DNA of 64,000 bases from Motiliproteus coralliicola (GTDB taxonomy: Bacteria; Pseudomonadota; Gammaproteobacteria; Pseudomonadales; Balneatricaceae): contig NZ_QQOH01000001.1 in NCBI RefSeq assembly GCF_003345655.1, positions 1,054,001 through 1,118,000 on the forward strand, in the 5' to 3' direction. Positions 8,679-18,681 of the stretch are shown one piece after another. Position 1 is the first letter of the stretch. Each line of letters begins with the position of its first letter. The position numbers and the translations under genes are program-made. The notes below the pieces were generated by a model. It was not told the origin of the DNA and made no database searches. It saw only the letters and a list, made by a program, of their open reading frames with translations.

Positions 8679-8750
8679 CGCTTATTCCTACTGCGTTGCA
8701 GCACTCAGGTCACGCCGGCCAAGCACGATCCCTGTCACTGTTCGTCATAC

Positions 8751-8779
8751 ATAAAAAACCGGCGGCTCAAGGCCGCCGG
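8751..8779 (-). terminator. Terminator of rpoS
   Basis: On the minus strand CCGGCGGC / GCCGCCGG (8 bp, 5-base loop) is followed by TTTTTTATG. It begins 29 bases after the rpoS stop. Confidence 0.85.
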
Positions 8780-8807
8780 TAGATGGGATTAAGGGGCGTT
8801 TTGCAGT

Positions 8808-9752
8808 TTACTGCATCAAATCCTGGCTGCACAAACCGTTCTTTTCCATGGTTTCACGCAGCATTTTGAGGGCTTCGATTTGAATCTGTCGGACCCGTTC
8901 GCGGGTCAGCCCTACTTCGGCACCGACCTGCTCTAGGGTGCAGAGCTCGTAGCCATTCAGGCCAAAGCGTCGTTGCAGAATCTCACGGTGCTTGCCCGGC
9001 AGCTCCTGCAGCCAGTCATCGAGACGGCCAAATAGATTGGTGTTCTGCAACCACTGTTCGGGACTCTCGGACTGGGTATCGGCAATGATCTCCTGCAACG
9101 GGGTTTTCTTGTCGTTGCCGACCATCGTATCGATGGAGGTGGTACTGTCCTTAAGCTCCATCATCCGCTTGACCTTCTCCAGCGGCTTATTGACCTTGGC
9201 TGCGATCGCTTCGCAGCTCGGATCATGGTCCAGCTCTTGGGCCAGTTCCCGTTCGGCCTTGAGGTAGGTGTTGAGCTCTTTGGTGACATGGACCGGCAGC
9301 CGAATCGTACGGGTTTGATTCATGATCCCGCGTTCGATGTTCTGACGAATCCACCAGGTGGCATAGGTGGAGAAACGGAAACCCCGATCGGGGTCGAATT
9401 TTTCTACCGCTCGAATCAGGCCTAGATTACCCTCTTCGATCAGATCCAGCATCGACAGACCACGATGCAGGTAGCGCCGGGCAATCTTGACCACCAGCCG
9501 TAGATTGCTCTCAATCATACGCTGTTTGGCCGCCATATCGCCGGCATGGAAACGGCGTGAGAAGTAGACCTCCTCTTCGGCGGTCAATAACTTGGCTGCA
9601 CCTATCTCATTGAGGTACAGCTGGGTTGCATCCGGACTGCCCTTATCATCTGCTGCCCAGTCACGGTTGTTCAATTTAGAACCCGAACCCCGACTACCAG
9701 CAGTCTCAGCCGACTGCTCTAAGTTTTCGGTAACCGCTTCATCAACAACCAT
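8808..9752 (-). CDS. rpoS: RNA polymerase sigma factor RpoS
   Basis: A 314-residue primary-like sigma factor. Region 1.2 ([20 protein letters not shown]), region 2 ([39 protein letters not shown]), region 3 ([16 protein letters not shown]) and region 4 ([31 protein letters not shown]) are complete, and the RpoS-typical [11 protein letters not shown] sequence is present. ATG 9752 is chosen because AAGGAA lies 7 bases upstream; an upstream in-frame TTG at 9797 lacks support. In most gammaproteobacteria rpoS lies downstream of nlpD, but here the upstream neighbour is a divergent enoyl-CoA hydratase gene. Confidence 0.96.
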   Translation of the reverse strand: MVVDEAVTENLEQSAETAGSRGSGSKLNNRDWAADDKGSPDATQLYLNEIGAAKLLTAEEEVYFSRRFHAGDMAAKQRMIESNLRLVVKIARRYLHRGLSMLDLIEEGNLGLIRAVEKFDPDRGFRFSTYATWWIRQNIERGIMNQTRTIRLPVHVTKELNTYLKAERELAQELDHDPSCEAIAAKVNKPLEKVKRMMELKDSTTSIDTMVGNDKKTPLQEIIADTQSESPEQWLQNTNLFGRLDDWLQELPGKHREILQRRFGLNGYELCTLEQVGAEVGLTRERVRQIQIEALKMLRETMEKNGLCSQDLMQ

Positions 9753-10110
9753 AGCTAATTCCTTCCATCTCACTAGCAGGGATACTGCTTTATTCAATTC
9801 TGCCTGTTAGTAACCGACTAAAACAGTAAAGAATAAGATAGCTCAGCTTCGGCCTAGCGCAAGTAATTGTTTCATTGCAACATATTCTCTAAATTTACAT
9901 ATGTCAATTAGCCCGAACCTATAAATCTATGAACACAAAAAACGTCTTTTGTTACTTTTTTCTCAGCAAAGATTGATCACCATATCACGACAGCCCATAC
10001 AGGACGGGGATCCCACGTTAGTCATTGGTCGCGTTAGCAGTCTCCATACGCCGCAGTATACTCGAGCAAAAAATAACAACCGCAGCACCAAGTTGCCGAG
10101 GAGAAGATCA
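9753..10110. promoter_or_regulatory. Intergenic region between divergent rpoS and enoyl-CoA hydratase genes
   Basis: About 358 bases, AT-rich around 9830-9960, with no convincing gene. An imperfect AT-rich dyad ACAAAA/TTTTGT lies at 9935-9952. It should hold the rpoS promoter(s) and the start of the echA transcript, but I find no unambiguous -35/-10 pair on either strand. Confidence 0.4.
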
Positions 10111-10899
10111 ATGTTCGATAGCAGCACCAAGCCCTTAGTCAGCCTCAAGGTTGAGCAAGGGGTTGCCTGGATAACGATGGAACGGGGCCAAGCCTATAAC
10201 GCTTTGTCGGACGAGCTGATGGATCAACTGACCCACCAACTCCAGCGACTGGCACAGCAGCCGCAGGCTAAGGTAGTGGTTATCCGGGGGGCCGGACGGG
10301 GGTTTTGCGCCGGCCATGACCTTAAACAGCTGACACAGGATCAGGACAAGCAACGGCAGCAACGCACTTTTGAGCGCTGCGCCACCCTGATGCAGACCTT
10401 GGTCAACCTACCGCAACCGGTAATCGCCCAGGTACACGGGATTGCCACGGCGGCCGGCTGCCAACTGGTCGCCAGCTGCGATCTCGCTGTCGCCGAAGAT
10501 AGCGCCCGCTTTGCCACCCCCGGGGTCAACATCGGCCTGTTCTGTTCGACCCCGATGGTTGCGCTAACACGATCGCTGGCACCCAAGCATGCGATGGAGA
10601 TGCTGCTGACCGGGGAGATGATCGATGCCGAACGGGCTCACCAGATCGGCCTGATCAATCGGGTTGTCGAAGCCGAACAGCTACAAGCCACCGTTGCCGA
10701 ACTGGCTCAGAGCATCGCGGCAAAGTCGGGTTATTGCGTTCAGACCGGCAAGCAAGCTTTCTACCGCCAGCTGAACCAGCCCCTGGCTAACGCTTATGAG
10801 GACTGCTCCCAGGTAATGAGCTGTAACCTGCAACACCAGGATGCGATCGAAGGAATCGATGCCTTTTTAGCCAAACGCAAACCAACTTGGAGTAGTTGA
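10111..10899 (+). CDS. Enoyl-CoA hydratase/isomerase family protein (ECHDC3-like)
   Basis: A 262-residue crotonase-fold protein. The oxyanion-hole segments GRGFCAGHDLKQL and HGIATAAGCQLVASCDLAVA are present, and ARFATPGVNIGLFCSTPMVAL resembles the ECHDC3-type subgroup rather than the fatty-acid-oxidation hydratases. ATG 10111 has GGAGAAG just upstream. It stands alone, divergent from rpoS. Members of this subgroup often lack one or both catalytic glutamates of classical hydratases, so hydratase activity is uncertain. Confidence 0.85.
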   Translation: MFDSSTKPLVSLKVEQGVAWITMERGQAYNALSDELMDQLTHQLQRLAQQPQAKVVVIRGAGRGFCAGHDLKQLTQDQDKQRQQRTFERCATLMQTLVNLPQPVIAQVHGIATAAGCQLVASCDLAVAEDSARFATPGVNIGLFCSTPMVALTRSLAPKHAMEMLLTGEMIDAERAHQIGLINRVVEAEQLQATVAELAQSIAAKSGYCVQTGKQAFYRQLNQPLANAYEDCSQVMSCNLQHQDAIEGIDAFLAKRKPTWSS

Positions 10900-10918
10900 A
10901 CAAGATGGGGAGCGGGTA

Positions 10919-11140
10919 TCAGTGACGCTGTACCCGAACGTTGTCGAATCCGATCAGATGGGCCAGCTCGGCGGCCGGCCCAAGGCTGTCAAACAGGCAG
11001 GCCCTTCCGCCCCAGGTTAAGGGCAGCAAGCCATCGTCTTCGTCACGTAGCAGCATGATCCAACCGTCTGGCTTCGGCTGCAGAATGACCTCTTTCAAGG
11101 CCCCCATCTTTTGACCCAGATAAACTTCGGAGAACTCCAC
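10919..11140 (-). CDS. Small conserved-type hypothetical protein
   Basis: A 73-residue soluble protein beginning at GTG 11140 with GAGG upstream. The sequence MEFSEVYLGQKMGALKEVIL followed by a GWIMLLRDEDDGLLPLT strand looks like a small beta-rich fold and the codon use matches neighbouring genes. No family or function recognised. It ends head-to-head with the echA 3' end. Confidence 0.6.
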   Translation of the reverse strand: MEFSEVYLGQKMGALKEVILQPKPDGWIMLLRDEDDGLLPLTWGGRACLFDSLGPAAELAHLIGFDNVRVQRH

Positions 11141-11332
11141 GCTCTAACCTCACGTAAAATGAGCTCTACCTCTTCACGGGACTGCAAGCACCGTAATTAA
11201 GGCTCTTGGATAGACACAACCGCAACGATCTGACACGCTGCCCTAAAGCATAGCAGCTGCCCTAGCGGCGAATTTTCAGGTCTGGCAGGATTGCCGGACT
11301 GCAGGAAAATTTTTCAATACGGACTCTTTGAT

Positions 11333-11947
11333 ATGTACATCGATCTCGCCGAACTGAACCCGAGCCAGGTTTATTTCAATATGATCCAGACTCTGGTTCC
11401 GCGCCCTATCGCCTGGGTAATGTCGGAGCATGCCAACGGCAAATTCAATCTGGCCCCCTTCTCCTATTTCAGTGCTGTTTGCAGCGATCCGCCGCTGTTG
11501 ATGATCTCGGTGGGGAAAAAGCCCGACGGCAGCCACAAGGATACTCGCGTCAATATTGAGCAACGCCAGCGCTTCGTGGTCCATATCACCAGCGCCGAAC
11601 AACTCGAAGTAATGAACCAGAGTTCGATGACCCTGCCGGCTGAGATTTCTGAAGTTGATGAATTAAATCTGGAAACCGTTCCCTTCGACGGATTCCCTCT
11701 GCCCAGGCTCAAGGGCAGCCGGGTCGCCTTCGGTTGCGAGCTGTACCGGGTTGACGAGATCGGCAACAGCGCACAGTCGCTGATCTTTGGTGAAATTAAA
11801 CAGATCTACATCGACGATCAGGTCGCAACCAGAGATGCCAAGGGACGCTTGAAGGTCGATACCGCACAGCTCGATCCGGTGGCTCGACTGGGTGCGTCGG
11901 AGTATATGGGATGCGGCGAGATCATCAGCCTGAAGCGCCCACTTTAA
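11333..11947 (+). CDS. Flavin reductase family protein
   Basis: A 204-residue protein of the flavin-reductase-like FMN-binding split-barrel family. PRPIAWVMSEHANGKFNLAPFSYF and SDPPLLMISVGKK are the typical FMN-contact strands, and DTRVNIEQRQRFVVHI follows. The ATG at 11333 starts the conserved MYIDLAELNPSQVYFNMI block. Members reduce free flavin with NAD(P)H or are uncharacterised FMN proteins; no partner oxygenase gene is adjacent. Confidence 0.87.
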   Translation: MYIDLAELNPSQVYFNMIQTLVPRPIAWVMSEHANGKFNLAPFSYFSAVCSDPPLLMISVGKKPDGSHKDTRVNIEQRQRFVVHITSAEQLEVMNQSSMTLPAEISEVDELNLETVPFDGFPLPRLKGSRVAFGCELYRVDEIGNSAQSLIFGEIKQIYIDDQVATRDAKGRLKVDTAQLDPVARLGASEYMGCGEIISLKRPL

Positions 11948-11969
11948 TACAGCTCCCAAGCCCGGGCCC

Positions 11970-12011
11970 CGCCCGATTGTCAAACGGGCGTTCGAACGAG
12001 CACCCGTTTGA
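11970..12011 (+). terminator. Overlapping hairpins downstream of the flavin reductase gene
   Basis: Two stems share the same bases: CGCCCG (11970-11975) with CGGGCG (11985-11990), and TCAAACGGG (11980-11988) with CCCGTTTGA (12003-12011). Only one can form at a time. There is no clear T-run, so a plain terminator function is only moderately supported. Confidence 0.45.
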
Positions 12012-12126
12012 GCAGCGATGCAACTGAAAAAGTTTCAGCCGCAGGAAGCCGGGAATATCACCTCTGTCTGAATACAAGCCGGTCTCGGTCCGATTCAGAG
12101 GCCAGCTTAGGCCGAACCAACAACAA

Positions 12127-12146
12127 GGGCGGCTTGTCTGCCGCCC
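12127..12146 (-). terminator. Probable serA terminator
   Basis: GGGCGGC / GCCGCCC stem with a 6-base loop, followed on the minus strand by CTTGTTGTT. It lies 26 bases after the serA stop; the T-tract is weak. Confidence 0.55.
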
Positions 12147-12171
12147 CTTACTAACTCGCGTAAACGATCAA

Positions 12172-13338
12172 TCAGTGGCTGATCATGCGTAAGTTAATCA
12201 CCTCCTCGATAGCGCTTAGCGCATCGATCGAGGCCTGACAGGGCACCTCTTCCAGGTCGATGATGTTATAAGCCAACTCATCACGACTCTTGTTCAACAT
12301 ATCGACGATGTTGAGGTTGTACTCGGCGATGATGGCGGTGATCTGACCCAACACCTTAGGGACATTACGGTTAGTGATCGTCAAACGTACCGGAGTGGTC
12401 CGCGCCAGTTCGATCGGGGGGAAATTGACCGAGTTGCGGATATTGCCGTTCTCGAGAAAATCGATCAGCTGATCGGCCACCATGATGGCACAGTTCTCCT
12501 CCGCCTCGGCGGTGCTGGCGCCGATATGGGGCATCTGCAGCATCTTCGGATGACCGAGAGTTTCATTGGCCGGGAAGTCACAGACATAGCGATGCAAGCG
12601 CTCTTCATTCAGCGCATCCAGTATCGCCTGTTTATCGACGATCTCACCACGGGCGAAATTCAGCAACACCGCGTTGGGCTTTGCTCCGGCCAGCAGAGAC
12701 TCGTTAATCAGCCCCTTAGTTGCTTCAATTGCCGGCAGGTGCAGGCTGATGTAGTCACACTTGGCAAACAGGCTGTTGAGGTTGTCCATTTTCTGGACCC
12801 GGCTCGACAAACGCCACGCTGCTTCGACCGAAATCGCCGGATCATAACCGCAGACCTGCATCCCAAGATCCAATCCCATATTGGCCACCAGCGAACCGAT
12901 ATTACCCAGCCCGACCACACCCAGGGTCTTGCCGCGCAGCTCTGAGCCGGCAAAGCGCTTCTTCTCTTTCTCCAGCAGCGGATCGAGTCCTTCCTGCGGT
13001 TCCAGCTCGTCGACAAAGCGCATTCCCTGGTAGATATCCCGCGAACCCAGCAGCAGCCCCGCCAGGACCAACTCCTTCACCGCATTGGCATTGGCTCCGG
13101 GGGCATTGAACACCACGATACCCTGCTCGGTGCAGCGGGCCAATGGAACATTATTGACCCCGGCGCCGGCGCGGGCGATCGCTTTGAGAGTCTCTGGAAA
13201 TTCAACGTCGTGCAGCTTCTGGGAACGAAGCAAGAAGGCATCCGGATTCGGCAGTTCACTGGCAATTTCGTAACTATCGCGAGGGAAGCGATCCAGACCT
13301 TTGACAGAAATACTGTTGTATGTGCGAATTTGATACAT
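12172..13338 (-). CDS. serA: D-3-phosphoglycerate dehydrogenase
   Basis: A 388-residue NAD-dependent 2-hydroxyacid dehydrogenase committing 3-phosphoglycerate to serine synthesis. The Rossmann motif VVGLGNIGSLVA, the catalytic Arg (LNFARGEIVD), Glu (ANETLGHP) and His (MPHIGASTAEAEEN) are visible, and residues from about 318 form a C-terminal ACT domain (TITNRNVPKVLGQIT), the site of serine feedback in relatives. It is shorter than E. coli SerA (410 residues) and of the form without the large intervening domain. It lies downstream of serC on the same strand, with a terminator between them. Confidence 0.94.
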   Translation of the reverse strand: MYQIRTYNSISVKGLDRFPRDSYEIASELPNPDAFLLRSQKLHDVEFPETLKAIARAGAGVNNVPLARCTEQGIVVFNAPGANANAVKELVLAGLLLGSRDIYQGMRFVDELEPQEGLDPLLEKEKKRFAGSELRGKTLGVVGLGNIGSLVANMGLDLGMQVCGYDPAISVEAAWRLSSRVQKMDNLNSLFAKCDYISLHLPAIEATKGLINESLLAGAKPNAVLLNFARGEIVDKQAILDALNEERLHRYVCDFPANETLGHPKMLQMPHIGASTAEAEENCAIMVADQLIDFLENGNIRNSVNFPPIELARTTPVRLTITNRNVPKVLGQITAIIAEYNLNIVDMLNKSRDELAYNIIDLEEVPCQASIDALSAIEEVINLRMISH

Positions 13339-13419
13339 AGTGGGCCTTATTTGGAATAATTATGTATTGGATATCGTTATTATTGTTCGAACTCGCTGGC
13401 CTTATAGGGCAGAAAGCAA

Positions 13420-13442
13420 AACGGCCCTGAAGCGGGCCGTTT
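13420..13442 (-). terminator. Terminator between serC and serA
   Basis: ACGGCCC / GGGCCGT stem with 6-base loop; on the minus strand it is followed by TTTTGC. It sits 12 bases after the serC stop, so serA probably has its own promoter in 13339-13420. Confidence 0.75.
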
Positions 13443-13453
13443 AAAATCATGGT

Positions 13454-14575
13454 TTAGCTGTTCTTGACTTGGTGGTAACCCCACTCAAGCCAGGGCAGCA
13501 AGGCTTCAACATCGGCGGTGTTTACCGTGGCTCCGCACCAGAGCCGCAGACCGGCAGGTGCATCCCGGTAAGCACCGATATCGTAAGCGACCCCTTCGGA
13601 GTCGAGCAACTTGACCAACGCCTTGACCTGCTCATCGCTCAGATCCAAGGTCAAGCAGACACTGGTGTTGGAACGCTGAGCCGGATTCTGGGCCAGGAAT
13701 TGAATCCAGTCACGACTGTCGACAAAGGCTTCGATCGCCTTCAGGCTGGCGTTGCTGATCTGGATCGCTTGGTCGACGCCGCCGATCTCACGAACCCAAT
13801 TCAACGCATCCTGGTAATCGGCCACGGCTAGCATCGACGGGGTGTTGATCGTGGCCCCTTTAAAGATACCTTCGATCAGTTTACCGCCCTTAGTCATACG
13901 GAAGATCTTCGGCAGCGGCCATGCCGGGGTATAGCTCTCCAGTCGCTCGACTGCGCGCGGGCTCAGGATCAGCATCCCGTGTGCGCCTTCGCCGCCCAGT
14001 ACTTTCTGCCAGCTGAAGGTGACCACATCGAGTTTTTCCCAGGGCATCTCCATCGCAAACACGGCAGAGGTCGCATCACAGAGGGTCAAGCCCTGACGCT
14101 CATCACTGATCCAATCGGCGTTGTCGACCTTGACGCCGGAGGTGGTGCCATTCCAGGTGAAAACGATATCGTGATCGGGGTTGGTCTGGCTCAGGTCCGG
14201 CAACAGACCGTAGTCGGCGCTGATATGGTTGACCTCCAGCTTCAACTGCTTGGTGATATCACCATGCCAACCTGCGCCGAAAGATTCCCAAGAGCAGACA
14301 TCAATCGGGCGGGCACCCAGCAAGCTCCACAGCGCCATCTCCACCGCGCCGGTGTCTGATGCCGGTACGATACCGACCCGGTAGCCCTCGGGCAGGCCGA
14401 GCAGTTCAGCGGTATCGTTGATCGCCTGTTGCAGTGCAGCTTTACCCAACGAAGAACGGTGTGAACGACCCAAGGTAGCGGTATCCAGTTGCGCCACCGA
14501 GTAACCGGGACGTTTACTGCAGGGACCGGATGAGAAATTAGGGTTTTGGGGTTTGACGGCAGGACGTGCTTCCAC
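13454..14575 (-). CDS. serC: Phosphoserine aminotransferase
   Basis: A 373-residue fold-type-I PLP enzyme that converts 3-phosphohydroxypyruvate to phosphoserine. The N-terminus [15 protein letters not shown] and the [20 protein letters not shown] block mark the alphaproteobacterial/archaeal-type SerC rather than the E. coli type. The PLP lysine is in [16 protein letters not shown]. Translation starts at GTG 14575 with GAGGAA upstream. serA follows after a terminator; no serB is in the window. Confidence 0.93.
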   Translation of the reverse strand: MEARPAVKPQNPNFSSGPCSKRPGYSVAQLDTATLGRSHRSSLGKAALQQAINDTAELLGLPEGYRVGIVPASDTGAVEMALWSLLGARPIDVCSWESFGAGWHGDITKQLKLEVNHISADYGLLPDLSQTNPDHDIVFTWNGTTSGVKVDNADWISDERQGLTLCDATSAVFAMEMPWEKLDVVTFSWQKVLGGEGAHGMLILSPRAVERLESYTPAWPLPKIFRMTKGGKLIEGIFKGATINTPSMLAVADYQDALNWVREIGGVDQAIQISNASLKAIEAFVDSRDWIQFLAQNPAQRSNTSVCLTLDLSDEQVKALVKLLDSEGVAYDIGAYRDAPAGLRLWCGATVNTADVEALLPWLEWGYHQVKNS

Positions 14576-14734
14576 GGTAGTTCCTCACTGAGTTGCTATT
14601 GCGCATCGCAAAAAATGGTAGCCCGATAGTACCGAAAAACGCCCGCTACTCAAAGTCAGCGAGGGGTCGGAAACGGCTAAAATCAATACCTTGAGCTAGG
14701 CTTGGGTTTTTAGCCATTATCAAAGGAGAGAACC

Positions 14735-14962
14735 ATGGCTCGACTGCTATTGCTCAGTGGCAACGGCGCCGCCATTCTGGGCGTTTTGATCTGTGCGCTG
14801 GCCGGGTTGTTTCGACTGTCGGGAAACCACTATCTGCCTGGCGGTGTCGAGGCATTCAGCGCTTTCACCTTCGGCACCGGTCTGATGGTTTTTGCCTGCT
14901 TGGCCAAACTGGAGCTGCTTTACTGCCGCTGCCTGCCCGGCACGGATGGCGTTGATTCATAG
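14735..14962 (+). CDS. Small hydrophobic membrane protein
   Basis: A 75-residue protein with two predicted membrane segments (about residues 10-27 and 42-62) and a polar, Cys-containing tail. AAAGGAGAG precedes the ATG at ideal spacing, and a strong terminator follows, so the gene looks real and monocistronic. No family recognised. Confidence 0.72.
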   Translation: MARLLLLSGNGAAILGVLICALAGLFRLSGNHYLPGGVEAFSAFTFGTGLMVFACLAKLELLYCRCLPGTDGVDS

Positions 14963-14995
14963 CCAGCACCCCCAAGCGCCCCTGACGAAACCAAC

Positions 14996-15025
14996 AAAAA
15001 AGAGAGCCCAAAGGCTCTCTTTCTT
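14996..15025. terminator. Bidirectional terminator
   Basis: AGAGAGCC / GGCTCTCT with a CAAA loop, flanked by A-rich and T-rich tracts. It lies between the plus-strand small membrane protein gene and the convergent glcB. Confidence 0.8.
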
Positions 15026-15061
15026 TGTCTAACCCGTTTTATTAACCCAACGGGTTAATGG

Positions 15062-17251
15062 TTACTGGGCCTTAACCGCCTGACGGTGGGCATGCAGTAG
15101 CGGTTCGGTGTAGCCGCTGGGCTGCTCGCATCCCTTCAACACCAGGTCACAAGCCGCTTCAAACGCGATACCGTCGAAGTTAGGCGCCATGGCTCGGTAG
15201 GTAGGATCGGCAGCATTTTGCTGATCAACCACGGCGGCCATCTTCTTCAGCGTTGCCATCACCTGCTCTTCGGTGCAGATGCCGTGACGCAACCAGTTGG
15301 CGATATGCTGGCTGGAGATCCGCAGGGTGGCACGGTCTTCCATCAGGCCTACATCGTTGATATCCGGTACCTTGGAGCAACCAACACCGCTGTCGACCCA
15401 ACGAACCACATAACCGAGAATACCCTGGGCGTTGTTGTCGAGCTCCTTCTGGATCTCGTCGGCGCTGAGCTGACGATCGCCCAACAGCGGAATTGTCAGG
15501 ATATCGTCTACATTGGCGCGAGCGCGGCTGCGCAGCTCCTGCTGACGGCTCGGCACGCTGACCTTGTGGTAGTGCAGCGCGTGCAGAGTAGCGGCGGTCG
15601 GGGACGGAACCCAGGCGGTGTTGGCACCGGCCATCGGATGACCGATCTTGGCTTCCATCATGTCGGCCATGTTGTCCGGTACCGGCCACATGCCCTTACC
15701 GATCTGGGCTTTACCCGGCAGGCCGCAAGCCAAACCGATATCCACGTTCTGATCTTCGTAGGCCAGGATCCACGGTAGGGTCTTCAGATCACCCTTGGGC
15801 GCGAAAGCGCCGGCTTCCATGCTGGTATGGATCTCGTCACCGGTGCGATCAAGGAAACCGGTGTTAATGAACACAACACGATCCTTGGCGGCACGGATAC
15901 ACTCTTTCAGGTTGACCGAAGTACGACGCTCTTCGTCCATGATGCCAACCTTCATGGTGAAACGAGGCAGGCCAAGCGCATCTTCGATACGACCGAACAG
16001 TTCATTGGTAAACGCAACCTCTTCCGGTCCGTGCATCTTCGGCTTAACGATATTGATGCTGCCCGCGTTGGAGTTACGAATATTGTTACCGTTGAGCTGG
16101 CCGTTGCCGTTCAGGTCCTGCATCGCGATCAGGGCGGTAACCAAACCGTCCATGATGCCTTCCGGCACCTCGTTACCGTCTTTGTCGATGATTGCCGGGT
16201 TGGTCATCAGGTGGCCAACGTTGCGAATAAACAGCATCGAACGGCCCTTGAGCACCAGCTCGGAACCATCGGTGGTGGTGTAGCGACGATCATCGTTGAG
16301 ACGGCGAGTAATGGTCTTACCCCCCTTCTCCATCACCTCTTCCAGATCACCGCGCATCAAGCCCAGCCAGTTGCTGTAAGCCAGAACTTTATCATCAGCA
16401 TCCACTGCAGCGACGGAATCTTCGCAGTCCATGATAGTGGTCAGGGCGGATTCCAGAACCAGATCCTTAACACCGGCGGCATCGGTCTTACCGATCGGAT
16501 GCTCACGATCGATCTGGATCTCGATATGCAGATTGTTGTGTACCAGCAGAATTGCGGTCGGGTTGGCGGCTTCACCTTGATAGCCCACCAGCTGAGACGG
16601 ATCGCTGAGCGCGCTCTGCTCGCCGCCTTTCAGGGTGACCTGCAGCTGACCATCAACAATCGCATAACCACTGGACTGGCTGTGGTCGCCAACGCTGAGC
16701 GGCGCGGCTTGGTTCAACACGCCACGGGCATACTCAACAACTTTGGCACCACGTACCGGGTTGAATTGCGCGGTTTTCTCGGCGCCATCGGTTTCGGGCA
16801 GGATGTCGGTGCCGTAGAGGGCATCGTACAGGCTACCCCAGCGCGCATTGGCCGCGTTCAGGGCAAAGCGGGCGTTCATGATCGGCACCACCAACTGAGG
16901 ACCGGCCTGGTTGGCGATCTCCGGCTCGACACCTTCGGTACTGATTTCAAAATCGGGGCCTTCCGGAACCAGGTAGCCGATATGCTGCAAAAACGCCTTG
17001 TAATCGGCAAAATCACCGGCGCCCCCTTGGCCATTATTTTGATTGCGGTGCCAGTCGTCGATCTGCTCCTGCAGCTGATCGCGCTTCGCCAACAAAGCTC
17101 GATTCTTCGGCGCCAGGTCGGTAAGGATTTCCTCGAAAGCGGTCCAGAACGCCTGCGGCTCAACACCGGTCCCCGGCGCTACCTTGTCGGCAATCAGGTC
17201 ATGCAGAACGGTTGCTATCTGAAGTCCACCTACTTGGGTGCGCGTGGTCAT
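15062..17251 (-). CDS. glcB: Malate synthase G
   Basis: A 729-residue enzyme condensing glyoxylate and acetyl-CoA to malate, the second step of the glyoxylate bypass. Recognisable blocks are [20 protein letters not shown], the [14 protein letters not shown] segment, the acidic magnesium-site region [14 protein letters not shown], and [23 protein letters not shown] 17251 begins the conserved [13 protein letters not shown] and has AGAGGG upstream. It is co-directional with a LysR gene, and the isocitrate lyase gene lies beyond on the opposite strand, forming a compact glyoxylate-shunt locus. Confidence 0.96.
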   Translation of the reverse strand: MTTRTQVGGLQIATVLHDLIADKVAPGTGVEPQAFWTAFEEILTDLAPKNRALLAKRDQLQEQIDDWHRNQNNGQGGAGDFADYKAFLQHIGYLVPEGPDFEISTEGVEPEIANQAGPQLVVPIMNARFALNAANARWGSLYDALYGTDILPETDGAEKTAQFNPVRGAKVVEYARGVLNQAAPLSVGDHSQSSGYAIVDGQLQVTLKGGEQSALSDPSQLVGYQGEAANPTAILLVHNNLHIEIQIDREHPIGKTDAAGVKDLVLESALTTIMDCEDSVAAVDADDKVLAYSNWLGLMRGDLEEVMEKGGKTITRRLNDDRRYTTTDGSELVLKGRSMLFIRNVGHLMTNPAIIDKDGNEVPEGIMDGLVTALIAMQDLNGNGQLNGNNIRNSNAGSINIVKPKMHGPEEVAFTNELFGRIEDALGLPRFTMKVGIMDEERRTSVNLKECIRAAKDRVVFINTGFLDRTGDEIHTSMEAGAFAPKGDLKTLPWILAYEDQNVDIGLACGLPGKAQIGKGMWPVPDNMADMMEAKIGHPMAGANTAWVPSPTAATLHALHYHKVSVPSRQQELRSRARANVDDILTIPLLGDRQLSADEIQKELDNNAQGILGYVVRWVDSGVGCSKVPDINDVGLMEDRATLRISSQHIANWLRHGICTEEQVMATLKKMAAVVDQQNAADPTYRAMAPNFDGIAFEAACDLVLKGCEQPSGYTEPLLHAHRQAVKAQ

Positions 17252-17454
17252 AGGAATCCCTCTAAGGTTCAGTGGGTTATATAATTTGGCTCGACGCGCC
17301 CGAAGTTCAATTCGGTGGCGCATGGGCCAATCGTTATCGCCCGATTGTAAAGCGGGCGCAACAATTTCCCTAGATTATCAAAATAATCCCCGGTATTTAC
17401 CAGATGAATACCAAAGCAGTACCATCGGCTCGACTCAGAATCGGTACGAATGGG

Positions 17455-18402
17455 TTAAACCACCTCGGGTACCGATTCCGCCGCCTCGCTGATCACATTG
17501 CGCAACCATTGATGGCCGGGGTTGTGCTGCAGCAGCGGACTCCAGGCCATCTTTAACTCGATCTCCGGAATCGGGAATGGCGGCGTCTTGATAACCATCC
17601 CCTTGGAATGCTGGCGCAAGTTTGCCGCGCGCGTAGGAAGCGTAACCACCAGATCTTCCTGCTCGGCCAACAGCATCGCGGTCTGATAATGGCGGGTAAA
17701 GACGGTGATATTACGTTTCTTGTCCAGCTTATTCAGGGCGCCATCCACCCAGCCTAGGCGCTGAACATCCTGCGGGTTGATCCCCACGCCGGCACCGAAA
17801 CCGGTCTTACTGACCCAGATATGGTTAGCTTCTATATAGTGGTCGAGATCGAACTGATCGCAGATCGGATTATTGCTGCTCAGCACACAGGAAAAGCCAT
17901 CATGCCAGATGGTTTTCTGATGAAAGGATTGGGGCATCGCATCAAAACGGTTGATCACCATATCGACCTTGCCCTGCTCTACGTCCAGGAAGCTGACATC
18001 ACTGGGGGTCATGATATCCAGCACGACCCCTGGCGCGACATCACGAATCCGCTTCAGCACCGCCGGAAACAATGTCGCTTCGGCGTAATCGCTGGCCATG
18101 ATCCGAAATACCCGCTCGGTCTGACCGGCATCGAACGGCTGCTTGGGTTGTAACGCCTTTTCTAATTGGGCCAAGGCCTCACGAACCAGCGGCTGAAGTT
18201 CATTAGCCCTTTCGGTGGGAGTCATACCATCACTGGTACGAACCAGCAGCGGATCCCCCAGCAAGTCACGCAGCCGTCGCAATCCATTACTCATGGCCGG
18301 CTGACTTAACCCGAGTTGATTCGCCGCATTGGTGACACTGCGTTCACGCAGCAGCACATCAAGATAAACAAGCAGGTTCAGATCGATACGGTCGAGATTC
18401 AT
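17455..18402 (-). CDS. LysR-family regulator in the glyoxylate-shunt locus
   Basis: A 315-residue LysR regulator of the NodD/LinR-like branch: MNLDRIDLNLLVYLDVLL start, helix-turn-helix at RSVTNAANQLGLSQPAMSNGL, then a ligand domain with a Gly-rich FGAGVGINPQDV segment. It is 280 bases from and divergent to aceA and 203 bases ahead of glcB on the same strand, so it probably regulates one or both. The common regulators of these genes in enterics (IclR) or Pseudomonas are of other families, so the regulatory logic here is an inference from position. Confidence 0.87.
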   Translation of the reverse strand: MNLDRIDLNLLVYLDVLLRERSVTNAANQLGLSQPAMSNGLRRLRDLLGDPLLVRTSDGMTPTERANELQPLVREALAQLEKALQPKQPFDAGQTERVFRIMASDYAEATLFPAVLKRIRDVAPGVVLDIMTPSDVSFLDVEQGKVDMVINRFDAMPQSFHQKTIWHDGFSCVLSSNNPICDQFDLDHYIEANHIWVSKTGFGAGVGINPQDVQRLGWVDGALNKLDKKRNITVFTRHYQTAMLLAEQEDLVVTLPTRAANLRQHSKGMVIKTPPFPIPEIELKMAWSPLLQHNPGHQWLRNVISEAAESVPEVV

Positions 18403-18681
18403 GGCAACTCAGTTCTATTCAGCAAATGGATACCCACTATAAGGGTGATAAACAGGATAAATTATTTAGCCGCCAACTACCTCCTTTTCTATCACCAAAC
18501 CGACACCGGGCAGTCACAACTCCTCACGAACCGACACAACCATTCACAAAAAGAATAGCAAGCATATGCAATATAAATTTCAATGATGAAAATCCCAGGG
18601 TTATAGTCAACTCAGCTCTACACAGTAGTGCACAACTTAAAACATGAACTGATGCGACAATAACGCAAGTGAGGAGAGACC
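18403..18681. promoter_or_regulatory. Intergenic control region of aceA and its divergent LysR gene
   Basis: About 280 AT-rich bases without a gene. An imperfect palindrome TACCCactataagGGTgA at about 18431-18447, some 30 bases before the LysR start, is a candidate LysR operator. No confident promoter boxes. Confidence 0.35.

Noticed and set aside
15827-17284. 485-residue frame antisense to glcB
   Set aside because: Shadow of malate synthase G, no ribosome site, no domain.
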